Below the pieces are notes generated by a model that saw only the letters and a program-made list of their open reading frames with translations, did not search any database and was not told where the DNA came from. 64,000 nt of DNA. It comes from Thalassospira profundimaris. GTDB lineage: Bacteria; Pseudomonadota; Alphaproteobacteria; Rhodospirillales; Thalassospiraceae. Made by a program: the position numbers and the translations under genes. The stretch is from the NCBI RefSeq assembly GCF_003326795.1, contig NZ_JPWI01000006.1, positions 1-64,000 of the forward strand. Direction: 5' to 3'. Shown here piece after piece: positions 19,358 through 29,998 of the stretch (the stretch's first letter is position 1; each line of letters begins with the position of its first letter).

Positions 19358-19809
19358 TGCAAGTTAAAACCCAAATCAAGTCGGTAATGTTCAATCATCG
19401 GCATCAGATGAACCGTGTGACCTGTCTCGGCCTCGATGGCTTCGACTGTCCTGACAAGGTCATTCCGGGTGGCGCCGGTGATCACGAACCACAAATTGAG
19501 TTTATCTTCGCGTTCGTAATTGTGATTGATTTCGGTAAAGCGGCTGATTTTTTCGGCCACTTTTTCCAGTTCGGATTGCGGGACTTCCATTGCCGCAAGG
19601 GTGGATGCCCCGACCCGCCCCGTGGCATAAGTCGCCCCGATGCGGGCAAGATACCCCTTGTTTTTAAGATCCGCGAAGGCTGCCATAACGCTGCCTTCAT
19701 CGCTGCCGATTTGTTCTGCGATTGTTGCAAACGGGCGTGATGTGGTTGGAAAACCGCGTTGAAAGGCTTCGATAAGTTGCTGTTGTGTCGGGGAAAGGCG
19801 TTCTTGCAT
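19348..19809 (-). CDS. nirD: Siroheme decarboxylase subunit NirD
   Basis: 153-residue Lrp-like subunit paired with NirL in siroheme decarboxylation. It has the HNYEREDKLNLWFV stretch also seen in NirG. The second of two adjacent ATG codons (19809) is preferred, since AGGAGG is six bases before it; upstream extension would run into nirF. It follows the nirF stop by ten bases. Confidence 0.9.
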   Translation of the reverse strand: MQERLSPTQQQLIEAFQRGFPTTSRPFATIAEQIGSDEGSVMAAFADLKNKGYLARIGATYATGRVGASTLAAMEVPQSELEKVAEKISRFTEINHNYEREDKLNLWFVITGATRNDLVRTVEAIEAETGHTVHLMPMIEHYRLDLGFNLQWN

Positions 19810-19819
19810 CATGATCCTC

Positions 19820-21043
19820 CTACAACCCGATCCGGCCTGCGCGGTCGGACATGAAGATGCCGCTTGGGCTGGGCAAAGGAAGTTCTGCAATCGGTTTCAG
19901 GGTATAGGGATCATATCCGACGACTTTGTTGTCATCGCGAACCGACAGCCAGACCTGATCGCCACGGGGACTGAATTCCATGTGAAGGACACCGGTGCCG
20001 GGTTTCAATTCACCATCGATGGCCAGAGTTTGAGTATCGATGATTTGCACGGTGTCATAATCGGGGACTGAAAAATTGACCCAGACATGGCGACCATCGG
20101 GATGGGCCATGACAAAGACCGGTTGTCCATGAACGGGAATGCGGCCGACTTCCTGCCAGGTTTCGGTATCGATCACCAAAACCTCATGGCGACCGACCGC
20201 CGGAACAAAGGCCCGCTTGCCGGCAATGGCCCAACCTTCCAGATGTGGCATCTTGTAAACCGGTAGCCGTTCCTCGCCCTTGCCATAGTGATCAAGGATG
20301 CGTTGCGGGCCTGATTGCGGATGCCAAAGATCAAGCAATGCCATGCCATCTTCACCAAACAGTCCGGCAATGTAATAGCGGCCATCCGGCGTGATCAGTG
20401 CGTCATAGGGCTGGATGCCTATATTCTGGTATCGTGTGACAGATGGTGTATTCCCTGCCGAGAAATCGGCAATCCAGATTTCACCCGTATCCCAAAGACT
20501 GAAGACAAACCGGTTGCCCGGCGCATCGACAAGGCCAATTACCTTTGACCGGTCAGGACCCCCATCAATCGTGGTCGGAATATCGGCCACCAATTCCAGC
20601 GTTTCCGCGTCGAATACCCGGACACCGCCGGGTTCGTAATTGGCGACAGCAACAAGTTTTCCGTCCTGGCTGATTGCACCGCCGATGCTGTTGCCTGCCT
20701 GCAGGGTCCGTACCACAATTTTGTGGCTGAGGATGTCAATCTTGGTCAAGCCGCCGTCTCGCCCAAACACAAAGGCAAACCGGCCATCACGGGCGTAAAC
20801 GATGGAGGCATGTGAAAGATCACCCAGACCACCAATTATCCCGGTAAATTGTTTGTTGCTGGTGTCAAGAACGGCGACCTCGCCACTTGCACGGGCAATA
20901 ACAGTTGCCAGATCGGCCGTTCCCCGCAGGGCAACGGGGGAGGATGCACAGGCATTCAACGCAATTGCGGCTCCGATTGCGATCAGGGTCGCTAACGGGC
21001 GAAATGGCGAACGCCTTGTCTTCGCAGGAAAGAAACGCGGCAT
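19820..21043 (-). CDS. nirF: Heme d1 biosynthesis protein NirF
   Basis: Periplasmic d1-propeller protein that acts before NirN and hands heme d1 precursor to NirS. The 407 residues start with a basic, hydrophobic leader ending in the lipobox-like LNAC near residue 32, so it is probably a membrane-attached lipoprotein, as in Pseudomonas. The rest is an eight-bladed propeller homologous to the NirS d1 domain, without CxxCH. The start ATG shares one base with the nirC stop. Confidence 0.93.
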   Translation of the reverse strand: MPRFFPAKTRRSPFRPLATLIAIGAAIALNACASSPVALRGTADLATVIARASGEVAVLDTSNKQFTGIIGGLGDLSHASIVYARDGRFAFVFGRDGGLTKIDILSHKIVVRTLQAGNSIGGAISQDGKLVAVANYEPGGVRVFDAETLELVADIPTTIDGGPDRSKVIGLVDAPGNRFVFSLWDTGEIWIADFSAGNTPSVTRYQNIGIQPYDALITPDGRYYIAGLFGEDGMALLDLWHPQSGPQRILDHYGKGEERLPVYKMPHLEGWAIAGKRAFVPAVGRHEVLVIDTETWQEVGRIPVHGQPVFVMAHPDGRHVWVNFSVPDYDTVQIIDTQTLAIDGELKPGTGVLHMEFSPRGDQVWLSVRDDNKVVGYDPYTLKPIAELPLPSPSGIFMSDRAGRIGL

Positions 21044-21384
21044 TATTTGGATCCTCCTGTTTTCAGGTATCGGGCCATCCAGGCAGCTTCGCTTTCACTG
21101 ATGATTGCGCGCCACGGTGGCATCGCCGTTCCCGGCAATCCGTCAAGGATGATGGAGCTCAGATCTTCGACGCTGTAATTTTCAAGATTTTCGGGCAGCA
21201 ATGGCGATCCGAGTCCGCCTTTGAAAGTCAGGCCATGACAGGAACCGCAATCCTGACGCACCATTTGTTCCAGAGCAGATGGCGTCCGGGCATGCTCCTG
21301 AAGCTCGGACGCGACAGCCGGGCCCGCGACAAGAAATGTCCATCCCGCCACAAGCGTGCCTATGGTTTTATGCCGTTTTCGCAT
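21043..21384 (-). CDS. nirC: NirC, small periplasmic cytochrome c
   Basis: Monoheme cytochrome c of 113 residues, with a signal peptide (to about 26) and CGSCHG near residue 47. NirC proteins can donate electrons to NirS or serve d1 maturation. The start at 21384 gives a proper signal peptide (MRKRHKTIGTLVAG); the longer frame would run far into nirE. It overlaps the nirE end by 17 bases and touches nirF. Confidence 0.9.
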   Translation of the reverse strand: MRKRHKTIGTLVAGWTFLVAGPAVASELQEHARTPSALEQMVRQDCGSCHGLTFKGGLGSPLLPENLENYSVEDLSSIILDGLPGTAMPPWRAIISESEAAWMARYLKTGGSK

Positions 21385-22192
21385 AATGCAGGGCTTTGTC
21401 AGAAAGAACCGATATCGACTGATCGGTGTCATCAACCATGTATCTGGTAGCGGGCAATGACAGCCGGTCTGCCAGTGACAGCACCCGTCCGATGACAATC
21501 ATGCAGGGCGGGTTTACATGCATGCGGTCAAGGTCCGTACACAGATGATCAAGCGTGGTTTGAAAATGCCGCTGTTCCGGGGTGGCGCCATTTTCGATGA
21601 TAATTGCCGGGGTGTTTCCCGAAAGACCGTGCTCCATCAGCTTGCCGGCGATGAGAGGCATTGTTTTTACCCCCATATAAATCGCAAGCGTCGTGTTGGG
21701 ATCTGCCAATGATCGCCAGTCATGCGTTGGCATTGCGTCGGCCTGCATATGTCCCGTAACGAAACGGACACCGGTTGCCAGACCTCTGTGGGTCAGTGGC
21801 AGGTTCAGCTTGGCCATACATCCGGCTGCTGCTGTAATACCGGGCACAACTTCAAAGGGAATTTCATGAAGGCTGAGATGCTCTGCCTCTTCACCACCAC
21901 GTCCGAAAATATAGGGGTCTCCCCCCTTTAAACGGACAATGTGTTGGTGGGAATGCGCCAGATGCACCAGCAATGTGTTGATTTCTGATTGTTTGAGGCT
22001 ATGACGCCCGGTTGATTTGCCAACATAGATGCGTTCGGCAAACGGATTGACCAGATCAAGAATATCTTCGGAAACAAGCCGGTCATAAACGACAACATCC
22101 GCGCGGTCCAGAAGACGTGCGGCCTTGAGTGTCAGCAATTCCGGGTCTCCTGGCCCGGCCCCGACAAGATAGATGTATCCCGGTTTGCTCAT
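21368..22192 (-). CDS. nirE: Uroporphyrinogen-III C-methyltransferase NirE
   Basis: SAM-dependent methyltransferase that makes precorrin-2, the entry to heme d1 synthesis. The 274 residues show YLVGAGPGDPELLTLKA at the N-terminus, VVYDRLVS, RLKGGDPYIFGRGGEE and VVPGITAAAG, all hallmarks of the SUMT/CobA fold. There is no siroheme synthase (dehydrogenase/ferrochelatase) domain, so later steps need other proteins. It follows nirS after a strong hairpin. Confidence 0.95.
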   Translation of the reverse strand: MSKPGYIYLVGAGPGDPELLTLKAARLLDRADVVVYDRLVSEDILDLVNPFAERIYVGKSTGRHSLKQSEINTLLVHLAHSHQHIVRLKGGDPYIFGRGGEEAEHLSLHEIPFEVVPGITAAAGCMAKLNLPLTHRGLATGVRFVTGHMQADAMPTHDWRSLADPNTTLAIYMGVKTMPLIAGKLMEHGLSGNTPAIIIENGATPEQRHFQTTLDHLCTDLDRMHVNPPCMIVIGRVLSLADRLSLPATRYMVDDTDQSISVLSDKALHYAKTA

Positions 22193-22233
22193 GGCGGATT
22201 TTCCTTTTTACCGGATTGACCAGATGTGCAGAA

Positions 22234-22259
22234 ATCCGGGGGCTTTGCAGCCCCCGGAT
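22234..22259 (-). terminator. Hairpin between nirS and nirE
   Basis: ATCCGGGGGCT and AGCCCCCGGAT pair perfectly over 11 bp around a TTGC tetraloop (complement GCAA, a stable GNRA-type loop on the minus strand). It has no T-run, so it likely protects the nirS 3' end or causes partial termination, giving more nirS than d1-synthesis message. Confidence 0.75.
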
Positions 22260-22265
22260 ACACGG

Positions 22266-24056
<1,791 letters not shown>

Positions 24057-24062
24057 TCAGCC

Positions 24063-24076
24063 TTGACGATGATCAA
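24063..24076. promoter_or_regulatory. FNR/NnrR-type box in the nirS-cbiX intergenic region
   Basis: TTGACGATGATCAA is the only good Crp/Fnr-class palindrome in the 200 bases between the two divergent genes. It lies 73 bases from the nirS ATG and 115 from the other ATG. The distance to nirS fits activation near -41 with a leader of about 30 bases. Confidence 0.8.
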
Positions 24077-24190
24077 ATAACCATACGGACATTATGGGTT
24101 TCGGTGGTTCGATCCTTGACCGGAATCAATACGGGACCACCAAAATCAAAGAAAATCGGGAAAAGAGAGATCAATTAATGAGGTGACGGC

Positions 24191-24985
24191 ATGTTGATCC
24201 GTGATCCGGTTCTGATCATTGTTGCTCACGGAACGCAGCGATCAGGTGCATTGCCAGGAGAAGTCTTTCAGGGACGTTTGCAACAGCTCTTGCCGCATTT
24301 TGAGGTTCGGCTGGCATTCTTGCACAGCTCTCCGGATATTCAGACTGTTCTGGAAGATGTTCTCAAGAACCAGCCGGCAGATATTCTTCTGTTCCCGCTT
24401 CTGTTTTCTCAGAGTATTGACACCGTCAATCTCTTGTCTCCGACGACAGAAAATATTGAAGGCAGTCGTGCTCAGATATTGCCCGCTGCCGGATGTTTGC
24501 CGGGGTTTGGCCGGATGCTGACTCATCGAGTAGTCGACTCGACCTTGCCCTTGAATGGTAAAGTCAGAAACCCTGCGGTTTTCTTGGTCTCGCACGGGCG
24601 CAAAAGCGATAGGCGACCGGCGCGAAACTTCCTTGAAATCAGAAACGCAGTTGCCCGGTCTCTTGGGCATAATGAAGTATATAACGTGCAGCTCGAAGGC
24701 TGTTTCCCGCTCGATCAGTGGCGGGAAAGGACGCAAAACCGCAAGGCTGTTTTCATTCCATTGATGGCGGGGGATGGCTTCCATTGCAGGGTCGATATTC
24801 CGGCTGCTGTTGATATGCGTCCAGACGAAAATCTCCGGATACTTTCTCCTGTTGGAACCTGGTGGGAACTGTCGGTATTGCTGGCCGAATATGTCAATCT
24901 TCGCTGGCTCGATGGTGGCTCTGAATATTCTGGGCCGATATCCCGCAAACTGACGAGGACGTGCAGATGTCTTGTCGAAAAATAA
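24191..24985 (+). CDS. CbiX/SirB-type sirohydrochlorin chelatase-like protein
   Basis: 264 residues forming two CbiX-like halves: LIIVAHGTQ with His13 in the first and FLVSHGRKSD with His135 in the second, the metal-binding histidine positions of this chelatase family. It is divergent from nirS across a shared FNR-type box and overlaps the first Crp/Fnr gene by 19 bases. NirE makes only precorrin-2 and no siroheme synthase is encoded here, so I infer that this protein inserts iron into sirohydrochlorin for the d1 route. Cobalt chelation for B12 is the alternative. A GAGGTG ribosome site precedes the ATG. Confidence 0.78.
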   Translation: MLIRDPVLIIVAHGTQRSGALPGEVFQGRLQQLLPHFEVRLAFLHSSPDIQTVLEDVLKNQPADILLFPLLFSQSIDTVNLLSPTTENIEGSRAQILPAAGCLPGFGRMLTHRVVDSTLPLNGKVRNPAVFLVSHGRKSDRRPARNFLEIRNAVARSLGHNEVYNVQLEGCFPLDQWRERTQNRKAVFIPLMAGDGFHCRVDIPAAVDMRPDENLRILSPVGTWWELSVLLAEYVNLRWLDGGSEYSGPISRKLTRTCRCLVEK

Positions 24986-25635
24986 CCAGTGCGGATATTG
25001 ATCTGATCTCAAAAATTCCGGTGATGTCCGCATTTGCGCGCACCGAAATTCCGGCCATTGTCCGCGGCTCTTTTGTAACCATTTATCCGCATCGGGAACT
25101 GCTGTTTAGCGAAGGAGAAGACGCTGATCAGTTTTTCATTCTGTTAAAAGGGCAAGTGCGTCTGTTCCGGGTTCTTGATGATGGTCGGGTTCCCTTGTTC
25201 CATCTGGTCGGGCCAGGAGAATCCTTTGCCGAAGCGGTGGTACTGGCAGGTGTGCGTTATCCTGTTTCGGCCGAATGCGAGGCAGGATGCGAGATTGCGG
25301 CTGTCAGTCGCTCGCAATTGATCAGCCGTCTGAAGAATGATCGCTTCATGATTGGTCGAATGATGCAGTCCCTGATCGAGCGTGAGCGATTCTTCTTCAA
25401 GGAACTGAACGGTTTGCGGCAACTCAATCCATCGCAACGACTGGCGGAATTTTTGCTTTCCCAGAATGATCAGCCACAGCATGTACCAAAACATGTGATT
25501 GCCAACCGGATCGGGGTGACGCCAGAGACCTTCTCACGGGCATTACGGAAGCTTGAGGAAGACGGGCTGATCGCGCGCGACCCCAAAATGAGCATTCTTG
25601 ATCTCGACCGACTGCAACAGTTCACCCGGCAGTAG
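24967..25635 (+). CDS. Crp/Fnr-family regulator, DNR/NnrR-like (first of three)
   Basis: 222-residue cyclic-nucleotide-fold regulator with a C-terminal winged helix, recognition helix PETFSRALRKL; the E..SR residues read TTGA half-sites in this family. The four-cysteine cluster of true FNR is absent, so it is more like the NO/heme sensors DNR and NnrR. The GESFAEAVVLAG and YPV stretch also resembles DNR. The ATG at 24967 has GAGG eight bases upstream; a GTG at 24961 is also possible. It is read from within the cbiX-type gene. It likely acts on the TTGA-N6-TCAA boxes in this window. Confidence 0.87.
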   Translation: MSCRKITSADIDLISKIPVMSAFARTEIPAIVRGSFVTIYPHRELLFSEGEDADQFFILLKGQVRLFRVLDDGRVPLFHLVGPGESFAEAVVLAGVRYPVSAECEAGCEIAAVSRSQLISRLKNDRFMIGRMMQSLIERERFFFKELNGLRQLNPSQRLAEFLLSQNDQPQHVPKHVIANRIGVTPETFSRALRKLEEDGLIARDPKMSILDLDRLQQFTRQ

Positions 25636-25653
25636 ATATTTTCGGTCACCATA

Positions 25654-25667
25654 TTGACTTGGAGCAA
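25654..25667 (+). promoter_or_regulatory. Possible FNR-type box before the second Crp/Fnr gene
   Basis: TTGACTTGGAGCAA keeps the TTGAC left half and the outer CAA, but the right half is imperfect (GCAA for TCAA). It is 64 bases upstream of the second regulator, which could therefore be under control of its neighbours. Confidence 0.4.
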
Positions 25668-25730
25668 ATCTAACCCCTCCATCAGATGTTAGATTGGTTC
25701 CAGTAAGTAACTCACTGCTCCGTTATCACC

Positions 25731-26483
25731 ATGGACAATGCCATGACGAACGATATTGAGCGCATTTCGGGCGTCCTTCGCTTTGCGCGTTATTTCAGAA
25801 CCTGGCCACAGGAAGATATTCTTGAGTTGGCAAGTCTATGCCAATGGGTTCGCCTCGATACCGACACTGCGATGATTACGGCAGGGGAGCCTGCCTCGGC
25901 GCTTTATCTGATCGTCAATGGTCATGTCGAGCTGTCTTACAAGGACGGGGACGGCAAGGATGGCGTCATTGATCTTATGGGCGACGGACAACTGGTCGGG
26001 GAATGCGCACTTGTCCCGGACGGTTATTATGCCGTGTCACTCAGAACGCTGGAGGCCACAACGGCGATTCGCATTGATGGCCTGGCATTTTCGGAATTCC
26101 TTTCGGCCCATTTCGACAGAGCCCTGACCATGATGTCTGCGATGACCGAGCGGTTGTGTCAGATGTTACGTCAGGCCGAAGAACTCAAATGTCGTTCTGC
26201 AGCTCAGCGATTGGGTATTTATCTTCTGGCGGATGCTGTCCCGATTGATGGCGTACATGAAACGCCGCTGACCATCGAAAAATCGGCCCTTGCGCGCAAG
26301 CTTGGCATGACGAGTGAAACCATTTCACGGGCATTGAAAAAGCTTTCCGAAATGGGTGTGTCACAGCATTCCAATGGTCATATCATCCGGATTGCCGATG
26401 CTGAAATGCTTGCTGAATGGTGCGGTCTTTCCAGCAATCAGGGCAAAGAGGAGCAGGAAGATGCGTTCAAAGCCGCTGTCTGA
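25731..26483 (+). CDS. Crp/Fnr-family regulator (second of three)
   Basis: 250-residue Crp/Fnr-type protein. The sensor fold (about 20-130) is followed by a long helix and a winged helix with TSETISRALKKL. It differs from its two neighbours in the sensor part and lacks their FAEAV..AG..YPV stretch, so it probably senses something else or partners with another ligand. There is no FNR cysteine cluster. Start choice is uncertain: there is no good ribosome site before ATG 25731, and ATG 25743 is an alternative. A possible FNR-type box lies upstream. Confidence 0.85.
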   Translation: MDNAMTNDIERISGVLRFARYFRTWPQEDILELASLCQWVRLDTDTAMITAGEPASALYLIVNGHVELSYKDGDGKDGVIDLMGDGQLVGECALVPDGYYAVSLRTLEATTAIRIDGLAFSEFLSAHFDRALTMMSAMTERLCQMLRQAEELKCRSAAQRLGIYLLADAVPIDGVHETPLTIEKSALARKLGMTSETISRALKKLSEMGVSQHSNGHIIRIADAEMLAEWCGLSSNQGKEEQEDAFKAAV

Positions 26484-27156
26484 TTCCGACCGCGAAATCA
26501 TGATGAATGTGCCGTTGCTTTTTGCCCTTGGTGAAGACCGCATTGAAGGTCTGATCGCGAGATGCAGGGTTGCATGTCATGCGCGTGGCGAACATCTTTT
26601 CCGTGCCGGTGATGTCGCAGAGAATTTCTATATATTGTTGTCCGGTCATTTGCGGCTTGTGAAAACGTCGCCGCTCGGGGAAGAAACCGTCATGCATTTT
26701 CTGACCCAGCCGGGCGCATTTGCCGAAGCGGTTTCATTTGCCGGTCGCCCCTATCCTGTGGATTGCGAGGTGATGGAAGATTGCGAGATTGTTGAAATTC
26801 CGCGCGCAGCCTATCTGTCTATATTGCGAAGTGCCCCGGATGTTCTGGGCGATGTATTGAGCGGTCTTCTGCGGTGGGAACGTTTCTTCCTTGAGGAAAT
26901 CTACAAGATCCGCCACACACGACCATTACAAAGAATCGCATCTTTCCTGATCGATTTCGAAGAACGTAGTGGTGAACCTCTTGATGATCAGGGAGGCACA
27001 AGCTTCCCGGAAAAACGTCAGATCGCAAGCCGGATCGGCATCACACCCGAAACCTTTTCGCGTTCTTTACGGAAGTTGGAGGCATCTGGCGCAATTGCTG
27101 CTGGGCCTAAACTTCAAATTCTTGATCGTGCTGCGTTGATCGAACTGTCGCGCTAA
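26461..27156 (+). CDS. Crp/Fnr-family regulator, DNR/NnrR-like (third of three)
   Basis: 231-residue Crp/Fnr-type regulator. It is closely similar in pattern to the first one (FAEAVSFAGRPYPV, one RWERFFLEEIYKIR dimer helix, PETFSRSLRKLEASGAI recognition helix), which suggests a local duplication with the second gene between them. No FNR cysteine cluster is present; C92-type isolated cysteines only. ATG 26461 follows AGGAG closely and overlaps the previous gene by 23 bases, so the two are probably co-translated. Confidence 0.87.
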   Translation: MRSKPLSDSDREIMMNVPLLFALGEDRIEGLIARCRVACHARGEHLFRAGDVAENFYILLSGHLRLVKTSPLGEETVMHFLTQPGAFAEAVSFAGRPYPVDCEVMEDCEIVEIPRAAYLSILRSAPDVLGDVLSGLLRWERFFLEEIYKIRHTRPLQRIASFLIDFEERSGEPLDDQGGTSFPEKRQIASRIGITPETFSRSLRKLEASGAIAAGPKLQILDRAALIELSR

Positions 27157-27221
27157 CAGGTTGCCAGAAGATCGGCATGGAGATGAGACATCAGGAGCGG
27201 ATAGATACGTATCCGTCCGGA

Positions 27222-28361
27222 TCAGTTTGTCTTTTTAAATCGCCATATAAGGGCGATCAATGTGAAGACAAATCCGGCAAATGCGAGTTCCCAAAGTAAG
27301 GCTGACATGACCAGGAGCTCAGTTGTGCCTGTATCCTGAATTGCCGCCATTCGGGTAAGGGAAGCAACCGCCACACAGGCGCAGGAAATACGCATCGAGA
27401 CCGGCAAGCTAAGAGAAAAGCGAAACCGTTGTAAAACTGTGCGGCACATGACGGTGATGGAAAGTAGTGCAAAACCGCCGATCATTGCGCCATGAAATCC
27501 AATCAGCCCCTGTCGGCCAAGGATCAGCGTCAGGACAGAGTTAAAGCACAGTCCGACCGCCAGCATCGCGTATCCCAAATGCAAGGATGTCAGGTCAAAG
27601 CCATCAGCGACCAGCCAGACGCGCCAGTTCCAGAGACGACGCATGATGACCATCGCCGCCAGCAGCCCGAGCAGCGCGCTGAGGGGGGGCGGCAATCCGG
27701 CAAGGTCACTGACGGCTGCAAGAATCAGAGCGACAAGACCATAATTTTCCAGTCGGCCTTGCGCCATATAGGGGCGGTACATATCGCGTTTTTGCAGCGC
27801 CCCGGATGTGGCGGCGGCAATTATGCGTCCCCCCATCAGGAACAGCAACACAATCAGCAACCATATCATTGCAAGCAAGGCTGTTTCTGAAAGGGCCCGG
27901 TTCGCAAGAATCCCGCCCGCCTGAAAAACGGCTTCGGAAGAAAGAAGTAGAAATATGATCAATCCGGGCAGGGCAGATTTCAGACGCTTGGCGGCACGGA
28001 AAAATGCAAGCCCGGCGTAAAAGAACAACAAGCCGAAGGTCGCAAGGTTTCCAAAGGCACCAAGATAAAGACCGGCCAGACCCGGGACAAAGATCGAAAT
28101 ACGGGCGACAAGCCAGAGCATGATCAGAAAGCGGATGGTTCGCTTTCCCGGCCGCGTTAGCAAATAGCCGCCCAGAACAAGTTGTCCGTAACCTGCCAGC
28201 AATTCATGACCATGCCAGAAATCCCGTTGCGGAACGGGCAAAAGGGTCAGGATTTCATCGCTGCCAGGAACCCAGAACAATAATTTTAGCGGAACAGCAA
28301 CAAGGGCAAGCAACCCGGCCAGTATGAATAATGTGACAAAGTCTGTGCGGATTGTGCGCAT
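27222..28361 (-). CDS. nnrS: NnrS-family heme/copper membrane protein
   Basis: 379-residue membrane protein with about twelve helices and the NnrS-typical DFWHGHELLAGYGQLVLGGYLLTR near the N-terminus (about residues 47-70), whose histidines are implicated in heme and copper binding. NnrS relieves nitrosative stress in denitrifiers. It ends the nos operon, 96 bases after the apbE/nosX gene. ATG 28361, with AAGG eight bases upstream, is preferred to a TTG five codons earlier. Confidence 0.9.
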   Translation of the reverse strand: MRTIRTDFVTLFILAGLLALVAVPLKLLFWVPGSDEILTLLPVPQRDFWHGHELLAGYGQLVLGGYLLTRPGKRTIRFLIMLWLVARISIFVPGLAGLYLGAFGNLATFGLLFFYAGLAFFRAAKRLKSALPGLIIFLLLSSEAVFQAGGILANRALSETALLAMIWLLIVLLFLMGGRIIAAATSGALQKRDMYRPYMAQGRLENYGLVALILAAVSDLAGLPPPLSALLGLLAAMVIMRRLWNWRVWLVADGFDLTSLHLGYAMLAVGLCFNSVLTLILGRQGLIGFHGAMIGGFALLSITVMCRTVLQRFRFSLSLPVSMRISCACVAVASLTRMAAIQDTGTTELLVMSALLWELAFAGFVFTLIALIWRFKKTN

Positions 28362-28457
28362 ATCATGCCTTACCAACCCGGCGAGAGGCAGGTTCCTTTG
28401 TTGCTATGCTGGGCTTCAACAGGCTGAGGTATCGCCAGGCAAGGGGAAATGCCCCGC

Positions 28458-29399
28458 CTAGACCAGTTTTGCAGCCGGAAACTGCCCAAGAAGTTGTGCG
28501 CATTCTTCATCATTCATCAGGCACATGGCCGTGCTTAATCCATCTGCGATGGCGGCCTTTGGTGCGGTGACCGTGATGCTTTGGCGACGTGCCTGTGCGG
28601 GCAGGCCGGAGCGGGGATCAAGAATGTGACCGATCAGGCCAGCCTGATCAAAAAACGTTCCGGTTGGCAACGAAGTGGCCAGAGCATTATCACGCAACAT
28701 TTCCCGATCTTTTCTGATACCCGAACCGGTATCAATGGAAATCGGCCAGGGATTGCCGTCAGGATGGCCGCCAATTGCGTGAAATTCTCCGGTATTGACG
28801 AGCACGTTGGTCAGTCCGTTGCTGCGAAGCAGTGATGCAATCCGGTCGGCAACATATCCTTGGGCAATGCCGTTCAGGGTCAGGGCCATGCCAGGACGAT
28901 CAAATGCAATCCGGTTTTGGGAGATCGACAGTTTTTCCCAGCCGGTCAGGGCAAGTGTGTCTTTGATCGCAGAAGTTTCAGGCCCGTACCCTTGTGCATA
29001 GCTTGTCGCATAGAGCTGCCACAACGGCTGTATCGTCGGATCGAAAAGCCCGTTGCTTGCACGGTTGATGGTGCCGCAAATCCCGAGGCATTCCAGAAGT
29101 TCGAATGGTGGGGAGTCAAGGCTTCCTGCACTGTTTAACCGGGAAAGTGTCGAGTTTTCGCGATAGAGGCTGAAAATATTTTCCAGTCTGTCGAGCTCCC
29201 GGGTCGCACTTGCAAGGATCTTGTCGGCATCAGGATGGGACAATGTGATCGATGCAGCAGCACCCATTGCGATCCCTTTCCAGCTTTGGACCGGAGTTTG
29301 CGCATGGGATATGGCAAAAGGCATGCTGCTGATTGCGCCAGCTGCAGCAGAAATGGTCAGAAACCGACGTCGTGAAATAGCGGGCATGGCGGACCTCAT
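28458..29399 (-). CDS. nosX: NosX / ApbE-family FAD:protein FMN transferase
   Basis: Flavin transferase that attaches FMN covalently to a threonine of the NosR periplasmic domain. The 313 residues begin with a twin-arginine signal (SRRRFLTISAAAG), as expected for NosX. GMALTLNGIAQGYVADRI and VLVNTGEFHAIGG are ApbE flavin-binding stretches. ATG 29399 overlaps the nosL stop; ATG 29387, with GAGG six bases before it, is an equally good start. ApbE proteins in other contexts serve Rnf or Nqr, but position after nosL makes NosX most likely. Confidence 0.9.
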   Translation of the reverse strand: MRSAMPAISRRRFLTISAAAGAISSMPFAISHAQTPVQSWKGIAMGAAASITLSHPDADKILASATRELDRLENIFSLYRENSTLSRLNSAGSLDSPPFELLECLGICGTINRASNGLFDPTIQPLWQLYATSYAQGYGPETSAIKDTLALTGWEKLSISQNRIAFDRPGMALTLNGIAQGYVADRIASLLRSNGLTNVLVNTGEFHAIGGHPDGNPWPISIDTGSGIRKDREMLRDNALATSLPTGTFFDQAGLIGHILDPRSGLPAQARRQSITVTAPKAAIADGLSTAMCLMNDEECAQLLGQFPAAKLV

Positions 29400-29998
29400 T
29401 TTTTGCGAAGACTTTCAAGACGGCTGCGATAGTCGGTGTCTTCGGGCAGGTTTGCAGCTTCAGGGACGTTTACTGGTGCATCAGGGGTGGTGTTGCTAAA
29501 GACCAGCGCATCATCAACATCACCAAGCGTCATGACCTGACCCCCATACTGATCGGCAAAGGCCCGGGCATCATCCGGGCTCGAAAAGGGAACAAGTTCC
29601 GGTGATCCCATCCCCCCGGCCATGCGCGATCCAACGACATAATGTGCCGACACCGCCGGTATCCAGTTCTGCTCCCCGACATTGTCCCAGTCGGTGGTCT
29701 TTGACATGTCCGTGACATATATGACGCGGATTTTATAATTCTGTTCGGGCATGCGTTCATAGGCAATGCCGTCGCGAACCTGACTGAAAAACAGGGGATA
29801 AGGCAGGCCTTCAAGATGAATTTGTGCCTTGGGGCCGGGATGTTCGAGAATATTCATCTGGCAAAAATGCCCGACTGATTCCTCGGTCATTGCGAGCGGG
29901 GGTGGCAGGGTTTCTGCAACCTGTTCCTGACAGGCAGCCAGTCCCAAAAGACCACCAGCGACCACAAGTACAGACAGGTTAAATTTACGGGGTTTCAT
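29396..29998 (-). CDS. nosL: NosL copper-binding lipoprotein
   Basis: Outer-membrane-type lipoprotein that delivers Cu(I) to NosZ. Its 200 residues have a lipobox GLAAC ending near residue 23, then the NosL copper motif FCQMNILEHPGPKAQIHL. The start at 29998 gives a proper lipoprotein signal and an ATGA overlap with nosY. It is followed by an ATGA overlap with the flavin transferase gene. Confidence 0.93.
   Translation of the reverse strand: MKPRKFNLSVLVVAGGLLGLAACQEQVAETLPPPLAMTEESVGHFCQMNILEHPGPKAQIHLEGLPYPLFFSQVRDGIAYERMPEQNYKIRVIYVTDMSKTTDWDNVGEQNWIPAVSAHYVVGSRMAGGMGSPELVPFSSPDDARAFADQYGGQVMTLGDVDDALVFSNTTPDAPVNVPEAANLPEDTDYRSRLESLRKK

Noticed and set aside
27198-27215. CGGATA-N6-TATCCG hairpin between the third Crp/Fnr gene and nnrS
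   Set aside because: Six-base stem without a T-run; too weak to call a terminator.
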